Shown here piece after piece: positions 26,585 to 37,174 of a stretch of 64,000 nt of DNA. The first letter of the stretch is position 1. The number at the start of each line of letters is the position of its first letter. The position numbers were made by a program, and so were the translations under genes. Below the pieces are notes generated by a model. That model did no database searches. It was given only the letters and a program-made list of their open reading frames with translations, and was not told where the DNA came from. Origin of the DNA: Halopseudomonas litoralis (lineage in GTDB: Bacteria > Pseudomonadota > Gammaproteobacteria > Pseudomonadales > Pseudomonadaceae); contig NZ_LT629748.1 in assembly GCF_900105005.1 (NCBI RefSeq), forward strand, positions 248,001 to 312,000, in the 5' to 3' direction.

Positions 26585-27943
26585 ATGACCGACCAGCTTC
26601 CTGTCCAGCACGATGACGACCCCAGCGCCCTGTGCCAGCAACTTGAGCAGCGCGTGGCATTCATTCTCGACGAGGCCCGCCGTCAGGGCGCTTCAGCCTG
26701 CGAGGTGGCGGTCAGTCAGAATACCGGGCTGTCGGTTGGCGTGCGCCGTGGTGAAGTGGAAACCGTGGAGCTGAACCGGGATCAGGGATTCGGTATCACC
26801 TTGTACCTGGATCAGCGCAAGGGCTCGGCCAGTACATCGGATACCTCCGACGAGGCGATCCGCTCGGCAGTCGAAGCGGCGTTGGTAATAGCGCGCAATA
26901 CCTCTGCGGATAGCTATTCCGGTCTTGCTGACGCCGCATTGATGGCGCATGACCTGCCTGATCTGGATCTGTATCACCCCTGGGCACTGGATGCCGATGC
27001 CGCCATCGAGCGGGCGCTGGAGTGTGAGGCGGCGGCGCTGGCGGTGGATTCACGTTTGAGCAGCGACAGCGCCAATATCAGCAGCCAGCAGGGTTGCCGG
27101 GTGTATGGCAACAGCCATGGTTTCATCGGCAGCTCGCTGGGTACGCGCCACAGTGCATCGGCGGTATTGATCGCCAATACCGAAGACGGTATGCAGCGTG
27201 ATTACTGGTACACGGTGGACCGCAAGGCCGAGCGCCTGATGGGGGCGGAGGCTTTGGGCCGCAAGGCCGCTGAGCGCACCCTGGCACGGATGGGCGCCAA
27301 ACCGGTGAAGACTGCCAAGGTGCCGGTATTGTTTGCTGCCGATCAGGCTGCCGGGCTGCTCGGCCAGTTGATCGGGTCGATTTCCGGCGGTGCTGTATAC
27401 CGCCAGTCCACTTTCCTGCTGGATGCCATGGGCAGTTCGATATTCCCCGAGTGGGTCACCATCGATGAGCGGCCGCATCTGCTTCAGGCGCTGGGCAGCA
27501 CGGCTTTCGACGGAGATGGCCTGGCCACCCGCGCGCAAAGCTTCATTCAGCAGGGCGTACTGCAAAGTTGGGTGCTGGGCACCTATTCCGGCCGTCGGTT
27601 GAATCTGCCCAGTACGGCCAATGCGGGCGGCGTGCATAATCTGCATATCAGTTCCAACGCCGGTGACCTGTCGGCGCTGCTGAGGGAGATGGGCACCGGT
27701 CTGCTGGTTACCGAATTGATGGGGCAGGGCGTCAACGGCGTGACCGGGGACTATTCCCGGGGCGCGGGTGGTTTCTGGGTGGAGAATGGTGTGATCAGTC
27801 ACCCGGTCCGGGAAGTCACCATCGCCGGCAACCTGAAAGACATGTTCAGCAATCTGCGCTGTGTCGGCTCCGACATCGAGCGACGCGGTAACTATCTGAC
27901 GGGCAGCTGGTTGGTTGACGGGATGACGGTCGGCGGCGCCTGA
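26585..27943 (+). CDS. pmbA: Metalloprotease PmbA (TldE)
   Basis: A 452-residue TldE/PmbA protein, the partner subunit of TldD in a zinc protease that trims unfolded peptides and processes modified peptides and CcdA. The N-terminal domain has DQGFGITLYLDQRKGSAST and the C-terminal barrel has LLVTELMGQGVNGVTGDYSRGAGG. Like other TldE chains it lacks the HExxxH of TldD. An AAGGAGA site lies 7 bases before the ATG; the long upstream frame from 25907 is spurious. Confidence 0.94.
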   Translation: MTDQLPVQHDDDPSALCQQLEQRVAFILDEARRQGASACEVAVSQNTGLSVGVRRGEVETVELNRDQGFGITLYLDQRKGSASTSDTSDEAIRSAVEAALVIARNTSADSYSGLADAALMAHDLPDLDLYHPWALDADAAIERALECEAAALAVDSRLSSDSANISSQQGCRVYGNSHGFIGSSLGTRHSASAVLIANTEDGMQRDYWYTVDRKAERLMGAEALGRKAAERTLARMGAKPVKTAKVPVLFAADQAAGLLGQLIGSISGGAVYRQSTFLLDAMGSSIFPEWVTIDERPHLLQALGSTAFDGDGLATRAQSFIQQGVLQSWVLGTYSGRRLNLPSTANAGGVHNLHISSNAGDLSALLREMGTGLLVTELMGQGVNGVTGDYSRGAGGFWVENGVISHPVREVTIAGNLKDMFSNLRCVGSDIERRGNYLTGSWLVDGMTVGGA

Positions 27944-27970
27944 TAGGCTTTGTATGTGGGAGCGGGGGGG

Positions 27971-28249
27971 TTACTCCCCCTCGCCGAAGTAGTCGTTGAT
28001 CAGTTCGAGCAATTCGTCCATTGCCTGCTCGGCTCGATCGCCTTCGCAGGTAATGCACACTTCAGTGCCTTTGCTGGCGGCCAGCATCATGACCTGCATG
28101 ATGCTCTTGCCGTCGACCATCTGCTGTTCGTTACCGCCGATCAATATGCTGCAGTCGTGCTGTTTGGCCACGCCGACGAACTTGGCTGCAGCCCGGGCAT
28201 GCAGGCCCAGCTTGTTGACGATCTCTACCCGTTTGCACAGCCGGGTCAT
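27971..28249 (-). CDS. ptsO: Nitrogen PTS phosphocarrier NPr
   Basis: A 92-residue HPr-like phosphocarrier with the phosphorylated His17 in KLGLHARAA and the conserved [13 protein letters not shown] segment. It passes phosphate from EI-Ntr to PtsN. The ATG overlaps the rapZ stop by 4 bases (ATGA). It is the last gene of the leftward rpoN-hpf-ptsN-rapZ-ptsO cluster. Confidence 0.94.
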   Translation of the reverse strand: MTRLCKRVEIVNKLGLHARAAAKFVGVAKQHDCSILIGGNEQQMVDGKSIMQVMMLAASKGTEVCITCEGDRAEQAMDELLELINDYFGEGE

Positions 28250-29100
28250 GGCAGGTCCCGGTGGCGGATGAGCAGGTTGGGCGATTCGGCGCTGAGCTCC
28301 CTGACCAGACGCTCGGCGATGTAGACTGAGCGGTGATGTCCGCCGGTACAACCAATGCCTATGCTCATGTAGCTGCGCTCGCCGGCGGCGTAACGCGGCA
28401 GCCATTTCTGCAGGAAGTGGTGGATGTCCTGATACATGTCCTGTACATCGGGTTCGGCGTCCAGATAGTCGCGGATCTGCTGATCCTTGCCAGAAAACGG
28501 CCGCAGGTCGGGCTTCCAGTAGGGGTTGGGCAGGCAGCGTACGTCGAATACCAGATCGGCGTCCACCGGCACGCCACGTTTGAAGCCGAAGGATTGAATC
28601 AGGATCGAGGGGCTGTTGTTCTGCGTGCTCAGCAGGCGTTGCTTGAGCAGGTCGCGCAGTTGGTACAGTGTCAGATGACTGGTGTCGATCTTCAGACTGG
28701 CCAGGTCGATGATGGGTTCGAGCAGCTTCAGTTCCGCAGCAATTGCCTCGCCGAGGGACAGGTTGCCATCGGTCAGCGGATGCTTGCGGCGGGTTTCCGA
28801 GAAGCGCTTGATCAGCACCTCGTCAGTGGCTGCGAGAAACAGCACGTCGCAATGGATACCCGCATCACGTACCTGTTTGAGCAGTTCAGGGAAACGCTGA
28901 AGGTCGCTGGGCAGATTGCGCGCATCGATACTGATGGCGACTTTAGGCAGGCTCAGATCGGTATTGTTGGCCTGCCGGGCCAACTCCGGCAGCAGGCCTG
29001 CCGGCAAGTTGTCGATGCAGTAGAAGCCACTGTCTTCCAGAAGATGCAGAGCGGTACTTTTGCCGGATCCGGAACGTCCGCTGACTACAACCAAACGCAT
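28246..29100 (-). CDS. rapZ: RNase adapter protein RapZ
   Basis: A 284-residue protein with Walker [10 protein letters not shown] at residues 8-16 and the C-terminal [12 protein letters not shown] phosphosugar-binding motif. In enterobacteria it guides RNase E to the small RNA GlmZ and so controls glucosamine-6-phosphate synthesis; in Pseudomonas the RNA partner is not established. It starts 5 bases after ptsN ends. Confidence 0.94.
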   Translation of the reverse strand: MRLVVVSGRSGSGKSTALHLLEDSGFYCIDNLPAGLLPELARQANNTDLSLPKVAISIDARNLPSDLQRFPELLKQVRDAGIHCDVLFLAATDEVLIKRFSETRRKHPLTDGNLSLGEAIAAELKLLEPIIDLASLKIDTSHLTLYQLRDLLKQRLLSTQNNSPSILIQSFGFKRGVPVDADLVFDVRCLPNPYWKPDLRPFSGKDQQIRDYLDAEPDVQDMYQDIHHFLQKWLPRYAAGERSYMSIGIGCTGGHHRSVYIAERLVRELSAESPNLLIRHRDLP

Positions 29101-29105
29101 TGATT

Positions 29106-29561
29106 TCAGTCTCCGCCGTGGCCAGCCATGACCCGATACAGGCTTTCTGCATCCGGGGCCTGTCGCAAGGCCTCGCGCAGGTGCTCCTGGTCAAGTTTTT
29201 CGGCCAGCATCTTGAGTATCTGCAAATGCTGCTCGGTAGCCTCATGCGGCACCAGCAGTACGAAAATCAGGTCAACGGGTTCGCCATCCAGGGAGTCGAA
29301 GTCGATCTTGCTGTTGAGCTGCAACAGCGCGCCAATGGCTTCCGTACATTGCTCCAGACGGCAATGGGGGATGGCAATACCATTACCGAAGCCGGTCGAG
29401 CCGAGTTTTTCCCGGGCGATCAGACTTTCGTAAATGGCATCAGAATCCAGAGCGGTGTGCTGGGCGATCATCTTGCCGATCAGTTCCAGCACACGTTTTT
29501 TTGAGCCCCCCGGCACACCAGCGAAGGTGAGCTGGGGGGTGAGTATGTGTTCTATTTGCAT
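29106..29561 (-). CDS. ptsN: Nitrogen PTS EIIA component PtsN
   Basis: A 151-residue EIIA-Ntr domain with the phosphorylated histidine His66 in [11 protein letters not shown]. It acts as a regulator rather than a sugar transporter, influencing potassium transport, sigma-54 activity and envelope functions. It lies between hpf (16 bases) and rapZ (5 bases) in the conserved sigma-54 cluster. Confidence 0.95.
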   Translation of the reverse strand: MQIEHILTPQLTFAGVPGGSKKRVLELIGKMIAQHTALDSDAIYESLIAREKLGSTGFGNGIAIPHCRLEQCTEAIGALLQLNSKIDFDSLDGEPVDLIFVLLVPHEATEQHLQILKMLAEKLDQEHLREALRQAPDAESLYRVMAGHGGD

Positions 29562-29577
29562 GGTTCGCTTTCAAGTC

Positions 29578-29886
29578 CTACCGGGCATTGACGCCCTGTT
29601 GGCGGCCAATATGTTTTTCCTTGTGTTTGATCAGCTGGCGATCCAGGCGGTCGGCCAGCAGGTCAATGGCGGCATACATGTCGGTATGTTCCGCTTCGGC
29701 AACCAGATCGTTGCCGGCAATGTGCAGGGTACCTTCGGCCTTCTGCTGGAGCTTGTCCACCTCCAGAGTGATCTGCACGCTGATGATCTTGTCAAAATGC
29801 CTTTCGAGGCGGGCCAGCTTTTCGGTTACGTAATCACGCAGAGCATCGGTGATATCCAGTTGAAGACCAGTGATGTTCATTTGCAT
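29578..29886 (-). CDS. hpf: Ribosome hibernation promoting factor
   Basis: A 102-residue short-form HPF/RaiA protein: NITGLQLDITDALRDYV at the start, a basic helix RLERHFDK, and KEKHIGRQ at the end. It promotes 100S ribosome dimers in stationary phase. It is located 113 bases downstream of rpoN, as in other Pseudomonas. Confidence 0.93.
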   Translation of the reverse strand: MQMNITGLQLDITDALRDYVTEKLARLERHFDKIISVQITLEVDKLQQKAEGTLHIAGNDLVAEAEHTDMYAAIDLLADRLDRQLIKHKEKHIGRQQGVNAR

Positions 29887-29999
29887 AATACTTCTCCTGA
29901 TTGGCTTTATGAACCGGGGTCCCGTTTCTGGTTACCCCAATGGTGCCACTTCTCGTTTTCGTATTCCTTGACTCTAGTCGAATCTGCCTGTGTGCAGGC

Positions 30000-31502
30000 C
30001 TAAACCAGTCGTTTCCGTTCGCTGGATGGCGCGATATTAAGCGACTCGCGATACTTGGCGATGGTCCGGCGTGCCACATGGATGCCTTGTTCTTCCAGTA
30101 GACCAGCGATCTTGCTGTCACTCAATGGTTTCTTCGGATTTTCCGCCGCCACCAGCTTTCTGATCAGTGCGCGGATAGCGGTGGAAGAGAATTCACCGCC
30201 TTCGGCGGTACTGACATGGCTGGAGAAGAAATATTTGAGCTCGAAGATGCCGCGCGGGGTATGCATGTACTTCTGCGTGGTCACCCGGGAGATGGTCGAC
30301 TCATGCATGCCCACGGCCTCGGCGATGACATTCAGCACCAGTGGCTTCATGGCTTCTTCGCCATGCTCCAGAAAGCCGCGCTGGTGCTCGACAATCTGGC
30401 TGGCAACCTTCATCAGTGTCTCGTTGCGGCTCTGCAGACTCTTGATGAACCAGCGCGCCTCCTGCAGGTGATTACGCAGGTAGGTATTGTCGCTGCTGCT
30501 GTCCGCCCGTTTGACCATGGACGCGTACTGACTGTTGACCCGCACCTTGGGTGCGGCTTCCTGATTCAGCTCGACGATCCAGCGATTCTGGTCGCGCCGC
30601 ACGATGACGTCAGGTATCACATATTCCGCCTCGCCAGAGGCGATCTCGCCGCCCGGGCGGGGGTTCAGCGTCTGGATCAGCGCCACAACCTCGCGCAGCT
30701 GATCTTCCTTCAGTCGCGAACGACGCATCAGTTGGGTGAAGTCACGGCTGCCGAGCAGTTCGAGGTGGTCGCGAACTATGCGTTTGGCCTGCTCCAGCAT
30801 GGGCGTGGAATCGGGCAATTGTTGCAGTTGCAGATGCAGGCATTCGCTCAGGTTGCGTGCGCCGACGCCGGTCGGTTCGAATTGCTGAATCCGATGCAGC
30901 ACCATCTCGATCTCATCAAGCTCAACCTCGAGAGACGGATCGAGCGAGGCAAGGATGTCGTCCAGGGATTCTTCCAGATAGCCATCGGCGCTGATCCCGT
31001 CGATCAGCGCAATGGCTATCTGGTGGTCGGTGTCCGACAGCGGCAGCAGATTGAGCTGCCATTCGAGATGGCTCTGCAGGGTTTCGCCGGTACCGGTGCG
31101 TGATGTGTAATCCCAGTCATCGTCATCCTGGCTGGGCAGGGAGCTGGCGGAGGTCTGGTAGATGTCTTCCCATTGGGTGTCGACCGGCAGATCGTTGGGG
31201 ATCTGCTCGTTCCAGTTGCCTTCTTCTTCACTGTGGCTGTGCTGGTCTATTGCATCAAGGGCGACAGGTTCGGGCAGAGCAGTGGCGGGCGCATCATCGT
31301 CATTGCCGGCAGTGTCAGCAGAGCTGGAACTGAAATCATCATCGCTGTCGTCGGCCATCTCCAGCATGGGGTTGGCTTCCAATGCTTCCTGCACCTCCTG
31401 CTGGAGATCAAGACTGGACAACTGAAGCAGTCGGATGGCCTGCTGCAGCTGCGGAGTCATGGTCAGCTGCTGCCCCATCTTGAGGACGAGCGTTGGTTTC
31501 AT
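30000..31502 (-). CDS. rpoN: RNA polymerase sigma-54 factor
   Basis: A 500-residue sigma-54. Region I ([29 protein letters not shown] in its expected position) binds activators. A very acidic Asp/Ser-rich region II follows at about 45-120. The core-binding and DNA-binding region III ends with the RpoN box [10 protein letters not shown] at about 478-487, which reads the -24 promoter element. It governs nitrogen, motility and other regulons. It heads the cluster with hpf, ptsN, rapZ and ptsO and is preceded by lptB. Confidence 0.97.
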   Translation of the reverse strand: MKPTLVLKMGQQLTMTPQLQQAIRLLQLSSLDLQQEVQEALEANPMLEMADDSDDDFSSSSADTAGNDDDAPATALPEPVALDAIDQHSHSEEEGNWNEQIPNDLPVDTQWEDIYQTSASSLPSQDDDDWDYTSRTGTGETLQSHLEWQLNLLPLSDTDHQIAIALIDGISADGYLEESLDDILASLDPSLEVELDEIEMVLHRIQQFEPTGVGARNLSECLHLQLQQLPDSTPMLEQAKRIVRDHLELLGSRDFTQLMRRSRLKEDQLREVVALIQTLNPRPGGEIASGEAEYVIPDVIVRRDQNRWIVELNQEAAPKVRVNSQYASMVKRADSSSDNTYLRNHLQEARWFIKSLQSRNETLMKVASQIVEHQRGFLEHGEEAMKPLVLNVIAEAVGMHESTISRVTTQKYMHTPRGIFELKYFFSSHVSTAEGGEFSSTAIRALIRKLVAAENPKKPLSDSKIAGLLEEQGIHVARRTIAKYRESLNIAPSSERKRLV

Positions 31503-31596
31503 AGTGTTGCGGTTTACCTTGTGCCTGTTTCAAGCCATTGATGGTTAAAACAAAATCATGGCTATTCGCCCTAGCATGCCTGAATCCGTCGGGCTT

Positions 31597-32322
31597 TTAC
31601 AAACGGAAGGCGTGGCCCAGATATACGTCCCGCACCAATTGGTTGGCAAGGACTTCCTCGGCGCCGCCTTCGGCAATGATGTGCCCGTCATTGACGATGT
31701 ACGCCTTGTCACAGATATCCAGCGTCTCGCGTACGTTATGGTCGGTTATCAGCACGCCGATGCCTTTATCCTTGAGGTGCTGGATGATCTGCTTGATGTC
31801 ATTCACCGAGATCGGGTCGACCCCGGCGAAGGGTTCATCCAGCAGAATGAACTGCGGATCGGTGGCCAATGCACGGGCAATCTCTGCACGCCGGCGTTCG
31901 CCGCCGGACAGGCTCATACCGAGGCTGTCGCGCAGGTGATGAATATGAAACTCACGCAGCAGCGAGTCGAGTTTGCCTTCGCGACCCTTGCGGTTCAGTT
32001 CCTTGCGTGTCTCCAGGATCGCCATGATGTTGTCGGCTACGCTGAGTTTGCGGAAGATCGAGGCTTCCTGGGGCAGATAACCGAGACCCTGGCGCGCCCG
32101 GCCATGCATGGGCAGGCGGGTGACATCCTGGTCGTTGATCAGGATGTTGCCCTGGTCAGCCTTGACCAGCCCGACGATCATGTAGAAACAGGTGGTCTTG
32201 CCCGCGCCGTTGGGACCCAGCAAGCCGACGATCTCACCGCTGTTGATCGACAGCGATACGTCCTCCACGACCCGGCGTGATTTATAGGCCTTGGCCAGGT
32301 GGCGGGCTTCAAGTTTCGTCAT
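31597..32322 (-). CDS. lptB: LPS export ABC transporter ATP-binding protein
   Basis: A 241-residue ABC ATPase with Walker [10 protein letters not shown], signature LSGGERRR and Walker [13 protein letters not shown]. It powers LptFG, which extract LPS from the inner membrane onto the LptC-LptA bridge. Its start overlaps the lptA end by 14 bases. lptF and lptG are elsewhere, as is usual. Confidence 0.97.
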   Translation of the reverse strand: MTKLEARHLAKAYKSRRVVEDVSLSINSGEIVGLLGPNGAGKTTCFYMIVGLVKADQGNILINDQDVTRLPMHGRARQGLGYLPQEASIFRKLSVADNIMAILETRKELNRKGREGKLDSLLREFHIHHLRDSLGMSLSGGERRRAEIARALATDPQFILLDEPFAGVDPISVNDIKQIIQHLKDKGIGVLITDHNVRETLDICDKAYIVNDGHIIAEGGAEEVLANQLVRDVYLGHAFRL

Positions 32323-32845
32323 TGGTGGCCGGCTCAGTGCGTTTGCGTGGCTGGATGATGATTTCGATGCGTTCTGCAGAGTCGCTGTCCTGTGCGTCAG
32401 ACCTACCGGCGTCCACTACCTGACGCTGGATGTCGTAACTGATGCGCTGGCCCTGGAAGGTATTGCCCGCCTGCTCGAGGAAAGCGTCCTTGATCAGCAC
32501 CACGCGGTCGGCAGCTGCATGATATTCAATAGTCTGGGCCCGCGAGTCCACCGGGTTGCCATCTGCTTCGGGCGTCTGCCTATAGGTGGCGGGAGAACCC
32601 ACGGAAACAAGCTTGCTCACTTCGCCGTTGGCATCGGCGGTCAGGGTTACACGGTTGCCGGTCAGGCGCATGCTGCCCTGGGTAATGATGACATTGCCGG
32701 TGTATACGGCAGTATTACGGCGGTCATCCAGCGTGGCGGCATTGGCCTGGATGCGGATCGGCTGATTGGCGTCGTCCGGCAGTGCCAGAACCGGCGTGGC
32801 AGCACTCGCCAGCAGGGCAAGGCATAGAGTTCTAAAGAGCGTCAT
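32309..32845 (-). CDS. lptA: LPS transport periplasmic protein LptA (LptH)
   Basis: A 178-residue periplasmic protein with a signal peptide cleaved near ALA (residue 22) and an OstA-type beta-jellyroll domain containing [21 protein letters not shown] in sections. It forms the bridge that carries LPS from LptC to LptD; the Pseudomonas version is called LptH. It overlaps lptB and lptC, making a tightly coupled operon. Confidence 0.93.
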   Translation of the reverse strand: MTLFRTLCLALLASAATPVLALPDDANQPIRIQANAATLDDRRNTAVYTGNVIITQGSMRLTGNRVTLTADANGEVSKLVSVGSPATYRQTPEADGNPVDSRAQTIEYHAAADRVVLIKDAFLEQAGNTFQGQRISYDIQRQVVDAGRSDAQDSDSAERIEIIIQPRKRTEPATNDET

Positions 32846-33404
32846 GTTCGCCTCTTACATTGGACAGCAGCTTGATGCTGCCATCGTTGAAATTCGCTTC
32901 CATGCCGGTAGCTGTGGTCACGCCGTTGAGCGCTTCGATTCTGACGCTGCGGTCCGTCTCGGCAAGATGGCGGTCGGGAAAGATGGTCAGTTCCGGTGTC
33001 GACAGGCGTCGTGCCGATCGCCCGGCCAACTGCTGCTCGATCACTACATTCTGACTCAAAACCACCTGATCGCCACCTGCGCTCACTTCACCGTAGCGGG
33101 ATTGTACGTCCCAGGGTTGCTGATCGTCTTCGCGGTAATAGAGCAGCTTGGGGTCGTCCAGTTCAGTGACGTCCTTGCCGACCTGATGGGCCGCGCGCAC
33201 GCTGTGGAGATCGTAGACAGGCTGACCCTGCGCATTCAACTGGCGAATTTTAGCGTTATCCATGAAGAAGTCAGGCTGCAACGGGGCCTGCACCATCTGG
33301 GGAGTAAAGCTGGCTGGACGAATATTCCAATAGCCGACCGCGAGCGCCAGCGCCACGGCGAGCAGCCCCACACCGCCGGTGGACAGGTAGCGCGGAAGCT
33401 TCAC
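32832..33404 (-). CDS. lptC: LPS export protein LptC
   Basis: A 190-residue bitopic inner-membrane protein with one N-terminal helix (about residues 9-26) and a periplasmic jellyroll domain including DLHSVRAAHQVGKDVTELDDP. It receives LPS from LptB2FG and hands it to LptA. It overlaps kdsC by 4 bases and lptA by 14 bases. Confidence 0.92.
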   Translation of the reverse strand: MKLPRYLSTGGVGLLAVALALAVGYWNIRPASFTPQMVQAPLQPDFFMDNAKIRQLNAQGQPVYDLHSVRAAHQVGKDVTELDDPKLLYYREDDQQPWDVQSRYGEVSAGGDQVVLSQNVVIEQQLAGRSARRLSTPELTIFPDRHLAETDRSVRIEALNGVTTATGMEANFNDGSIKLLSNVRGEHDAL

Positions 33405-33931
33405 AGGTACTCTGCCTGGGCGTTGTCGAGCGTACCCTGGGCGCGCATGATCAGTTCGCAGAACTCCCGCGCTGCGCCAGCGCCGCCGGCATTGGTCGTT
33501 ACGCCATGGGCATGTTCGCGGACAAAGGTGTCGGCGGTGGCCACGGCCATGCCGAGACCGACGCGGCGCATGACGGGCAGATCCGGCAGATCATCGCCGA
33601 GGAAGGCGATCTGCTGCATATCCACCGGCACCTGTAGGCGCAGCTCGGACAGGGCGGTGAGTTTATCCTCGCGTCCCTGGATCAGATGCTGGATGCCAAG
33701 GTTGGCTGCCCGGCGCTCAACCAGCGGCGATTTACGACCGCTGATGATCGCCGTCTGCACGCCGGAGGCAATCAGCAACTTGATGCCATGGCCATCCAGG
33801 GTATTGAAGGATTTGAATTCGGTACCGTCGGGCATGAAGTACAGGCGACCATCAGTCAGCACGCCATCCACATCAAAGATTGCCAGGCGGATATTGCGAG
33901 CCCGCTCAAGCAGGGTCGGTTCGATACTCAT
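33401..33931 (-). CDS. kdsC: 3-deoxy-D-manno-octulosonate 8-phosphate phosphatase
   Basis: A 176-residue HAD-superfamily phosphatase of the small cap-less tetrameric type. The nucleophile motif is FDVDGVLTDG; GDDLPDLPVMRRVGL carries the second metal-binding aspartates. It dephosphorylates Kdo-8-phosphate during LPS inner-core synthesis. It overlaps kdsD and lptC by 4 bases each. Confidence 0.95.
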   Translation of the reverse strand: MSIEPTLLERARNIRLAIFDVDGVLTDGRLYFMPDGTEFKSFNTLDGHGIKLLIASGVQTAIISGRKSPLVERRAANLGIQHLIQGREDKLTALSELRLQVPVDMQQIAFLGDDLPDLPVMRRVGLGMAVATADTFVREHAHGVTTNAGGAGAAREFCELIMRAQGTLDNAQAEYL

Positions 33932-34899
33932 ACCACCCCCGCGCGCAGCAAGTCATGCATGTTCAGCGCGCCGACCGGCTTGCCGTTTTCATCCACCACG
34001 AACAGACCGCTGATCTTGCCGTCTTCCATGATCTTCAATGCTTCGGCGGCGAGAATGCCCTGACGCGCTGTCTTGCAGCGCGGGGTCATGACCTGTTCGA
34101 TGCGGGCATTGCGAATGTCGACATCCTGATCCAGCGTGCGACGCAAGTCGCCATCGGTGAAGATGCCGGCCAGCTGCCCCTGACTGTCGGTGATCCCGGT
34201 GAGGCCGAGCCCTTTGCGGGTCATTTCCAGCAGGGCATCACGCAAGGGGGTTTCCGGTGATACCAGCGGCATCCGTGCGCCGCTGTGCATGATGTCATCC
34301 ACCAGCAGCAGCAGGCGACGACCGAGACTGCCGCCCGGATGGGAAAAGGCAAAATCTTCGGCGCTGAAGCCACGCGCTTCCAGCAGGGCAATAGCCAGGG
34401 CGTCGCCCATCACCAGCGCGGTGGTGGTGCTGGAGGTTGGCGCCAGATTCAGCGGGCAGGCTTCCTGTTCGACGCCGGTGTTCAGATTGGCGACGGCGGC
34501 CTTGGCCAGGGTGGAATCCGGATTGCCGGTGAGGCTGATCAGCGGAATGCCGAGCCGTTTTATCAGCGGCAGCAGGGTGACCACTTCGGCCGTGTTGCCC
34601 GAGTTGGACAGGGCAATCACCACGTCCTGGGCGGTAATCATGCCCATGTCGCCGTGGCTGGCTTCGCCGGGGTGCACAAAGAACGCCGGGGAACCGGTGC
34701 TGGCGAGGGTGGCGGCGATCTTTCTGCCAACATGCCCGGATTTACCCATGCCGGTAACGACGATACGTCCGGGGCACTGGATGAGAGTGGCGCAGGCAGT
34801 GTCGAAGTGGCCTTCGAGCCGAGTGAGCAGGCTGTCGACGGCGTCTCGTTCCATATTGATGGTGCGCTGCGCTGATGCGGTGTAATCGAATTCTGGCAT
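33928..34899 (-). CDS. kdsD: Arabinose-5-phosphate isomerase
   Basis: A 323-residue protein with an N-terminal SIS isomerase domain (VVTGMGKSGHVGRKIAATLASTGSP in parts, about 50-180) and two C-terminal CBS domains (about 205-323). It converts ribulose-5-phosphate to arabinose-5-phosphate, the first step of Kdo synthesis. It is the first gene of the leftward kdsD-kdsC-lptC-lptA-lptB run and is divergent from mlaF. Confidence 0.96.
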   Translation of the reverse strand: MPEFDYTASAQRTINMERDAVDSLLTRLEGHFDTACATLIQCPGRIVVTGMGKSGHVGRKIAATLASTGSPAFFVHPGEASHGDMGMITAQDVVIALSNSGNTAEVVTLLPLIKRLGIPLISLTGNPDSTLAKAAVANLNTGVEQEACPLNLAPTSSTTTALVMGDALAIALLEARGFSAEDFAFSHPGGSLGRRLLLLVDDIMHSGARMPLVSPETPLRDALLEMTRKGLGLTGITDSQGQLAGIFTDGDLRRTLDQDVDIRNARIEQVMTPRCKTARQGILAAEALKIMEDGKISGLFVVDENGKPVGALNMHDLLRAGVV

Positions 34900-34997
34900 G
34901 GGCTCTGATTTCTATTTTCGGTCAGCGCTGAGTATAACGTTTTGTGGCGGTTAGCTCATCCGTGCTGTTTCTATGAATAAATGAAAAACGTCACAGC

Positions 34998-35026
34998 TTG
35001 GGCTGCATCAGTGGAACTGGTATATT
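34998..35026 (+). promoter_or_regulatory. Probable promoter of the mla operon
   Basis: A -35 TTGGGC (34998-35003), 17-base spacer and near-consensus -10 TATATT (35021-35026) lie 56 bases before mlaF, in the 182-base gap shared with kdsD. Confidence 0.45.
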
Positions 35027-35081
35027 ACTCCGTTCATTTTTCCGTCATTGCGCCGGTTAACAGGTAAGGCCGCTTATAACT

Positions 35082-35900
35082 ATGCCCGAGTCATCGGATT
35101 TCATCGTCGATCTGCAGCAGGTTACGTTCACCCGTGGGGAACGGACCATCTTCAATAATGTAGACATACGGATTCCCCGCGGCAAGATAACCGGCATCAT
35201 GGGGCCTTCCGGCTGCGGTAAAACCACGCTGCTGCGTCTGATCGGCGCGCAATTGCGTCCTGACAGCGGCGCGATTCTGGTCAATGGTCAGAATATCCCC
35301 CAGCTGGGGCGTGAAGAGCTGTTCGCCGCGCGGCAGCACATGGGCATGCTATTTCAGAGTGGTGCCTTGTTCACCGATCTCAACGTATTTGAGAACGTCG
35401 CTTTCCCGCTACGCGTACACACCAGCCTGCCGGAAGACATGGTTCGCGATATCGTCCTGCTGAAGCTGCAGGCGGTTGGACTGCGTGGCGCCAATACATT
35501 GATGCCCGATGAGCTTTCCGGTGGCATGAAGCGCCGCGTTGCGCTGGCGCGTGCCATTGCGCTGGACCCCGAGCTGATGATGTATGACGAACCCTTCGTC
35601 GGCCAGGATCCGATTTCCATGGGCGTGCTGGTGCGGTTGATTCGACTGCTCAATGATGCGCTCGGGCTGACCAGCATCGTGGTATCCCACGACCTTGCCG
35701 AAACCGCCAGCATTGCCGATTACCTCTATGTGGTGGGCGATGGTCAGGTGCTCGGGCATGGCGCACCGGATGAGTTGATGCATTCTGATAATCCGCGCAT
35801 CCGGCAGTTCATGCAGGGCGAGCCGGACGGCCCCGTGCCGTTTCACTTTCCCGCCCCGGACTATATGGATGAACTGTTGCAGAAGGAGCGCAGAAAGTGA
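35082..35900 (+). CDS. mlaF: Phospholipid transport ATP-binding protein MlaF
   Basis: A 272-residue ABC ATPase with Walker [10 protein letters not shown], signature ELSGGMKRR and Walker [14 protein letters not shown]. It powers the MlaFEDB complex, which moves phospholipids between the inner and outer membranes and keeps the outer leaflet asymmetric. It overlaps mlaE by 4 bases (GTGA). Confidence 0.96.
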   Translation: MPESSDFIVDLQQVTFTRGERTIFNNVDIRIPRGKITGIMGPSGCGKTTLLRLIGAQLRPDSGAILVNGQNIPQLGREELFAARQHMGMLFQSGALFTDLNVFENVAFPLRVHTSLPEDMVRDIVLLKLQAVGLRGANTLMPDELSGGMKRRVALARAIALDPELMMYDEPFVGQDPISMGVLVRLIRLLNDALGLTSIVVSHDLAETASIADYLYVVGDGQVLGHGAPDELMHSDNPRIRQFMQGEPDGPVPFHFPAPDYMDELLQKERRK

Positions 35901-36679
35901 GTAGTCCCGCAGATCGGATAGCGTTGCTCGGCCGTTCCGGCCTGGATGTGGTTGCTGCCATTGGCCGTTCCGGCATCTTTCTGTTTCAGGCTCTGGCGGG
36001 GCGCTCCCGGTACGGTAACGGCTTTACCTTGTTGCTCAAGCAATTATATGCGGTGGGTGTGCTCTCGCTGGCCATCATCATAGTGTCCGGCCTGTTCATC
36101 GGCATGGTGCTGGCATTGCAGGGTTACAACATCCTCAAGGATTACGGCTCCGAGCAGGCCGTCGGCCAGATGGTTGCACTGACATTGCTGCGCGAACTGG
36201 GTCCGGTGGTGACCGGGCTGCTGTTTGCCGGGCGCGCCGGTTCTGCGCTGACTGCCGAGATCGGCCTGATGAAGGCTACTGAACAGCTCTCCAGTCTGGA
36301 AATGATCGGCGTCGACCCGCTCAAATACGTGATTGCCCCGCGTTTGTGGGCCGGCTTCATCTCCATGCCGTTGCTGTCGCTGATCTTCTGTGTGGTCGGT
36401 ATCTGGGGTGGCGCCATGGTCGCAGTCGACTGGCTGGGTGTCTATTCCGGCTCGTACTGGTCCAACATGCAGAATTCGGTACTGTTTGGAGTCGATGTGC
36501 TCAACGGCTTGATCAAGGCCGTGGTGTTCGCGGTAGTGGTGAGCTGGATTGCGGTTTTCCAGGGCTATGATTGCGAGCCGACGTCTGAAGGCATCAGCCG
36601 GGCCACCACCCGTACTGTTGTCTATGCCTCCCTGGCCATCCTCGGCCTGGATTTCATTCTCACTGCTTTGATGTTTTGA
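35897..36679 (+). CDS. mlaE: Phospholipid transport permease MlaE
   Basis: A 260-residue inner-membrane permease of the MlaE/DUF140 family with about five to six hydrophobic helices. The conserved [18 protein letters not shown] and [13 protein letters not shown] motifs are present. It begins with GTG overlapping the mlaF stop. It is the membrane core of the Mla transporter. Confidence 0.95.
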   Translation: MSSPADRIALLGRSGLDVVAAIGRSGIFLFQALAGRSRYGNGFTLLLKQLYAVGVLSLAIIIVSGLFIGMVLALQGYNILKDYGSEQAVGQMVALTLLRELGPVVTGLLFAGRAGSALTAEIGLMKATEQLSSLEMIGVDPLKYVIAPRLWAGFISMPLLSLIFCVVGIWGGAMVAVDWLGVYSGSYWSNMQNSVLFGVDVLNGLIKAVVFAVVVSWIAVFQGYDCEPTSEGISRATTRTVVYASLAILGLDFILTALMF

Positions 36680-36697
36680 TCTGCCAAGGAAACTGCC

Positions 36698-37162
36698 ATG
36701 CGCACCCGTAAACTGGAATTGACTGTCGGCCTGTTCATCCTGGCTGGATTGCTGGCCTTGCTGATACTCGCCCTGCGCGTCAGCGGCCTGACCATGAGTA
36801 CCAGTGGTGATACCTACACCGTATATGCCCACTTCGACAACGTCTCCGGTTTGACGGCGCGTTCCAAAGTGACCATGGCCGGTGTGACCATTGGTCAGGT
36901 GAAAAGCATCACCTTTGACAAGAATCGTTATACCGGCCTGGTTGAAATGGCCATCAACTCTGATGTGGACACGCTGCCGACCGACAGCACTGCTTCGATC
37001 GTCACGGCCGGTCTGCTCGGTGAAAAGTATGTGGGTATTTCCGTTGGCGGTGAGGAGCTGGTGCTGGGCGAGGGTGATGAGATTCTCGATACCCAGTCGG
37101 CGCTGGTGCTTGAGGAACTGATCGGCCGCTTCTTGCTCAATACCGTCAGCAAAGACGATTAA
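36698..37162 (+). CDS. mlaD: Phospholipid-binding MCE protein MlaD
   Basis: A 154-residue protein with one N-terminal membrane helix (about 8-28) and an MCE domain (about 37-115, with GDTYTVYAHFDNVSGL and the VTMAGVTIGQVKSI strand). MlaD hexamers sit on MlaE and form the periplasmic channel for lipids. Confidence 0.95.
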   Translation: MRTRKLELTVGLFILAGLLALLILALRVSGLTMSTSGDTYTVYAHFDNVSGLTARSKVTMAGVTIGQVKSITFDKNRYTGLVEMAINSDVDTLPTDSTASIVTAGLLGEKYVGISVGGEELVLGEGDEILDTQSALVLEELIGRFLLNTVSKDD

Positions 37163-37174
37163 CAGGAGAATAGT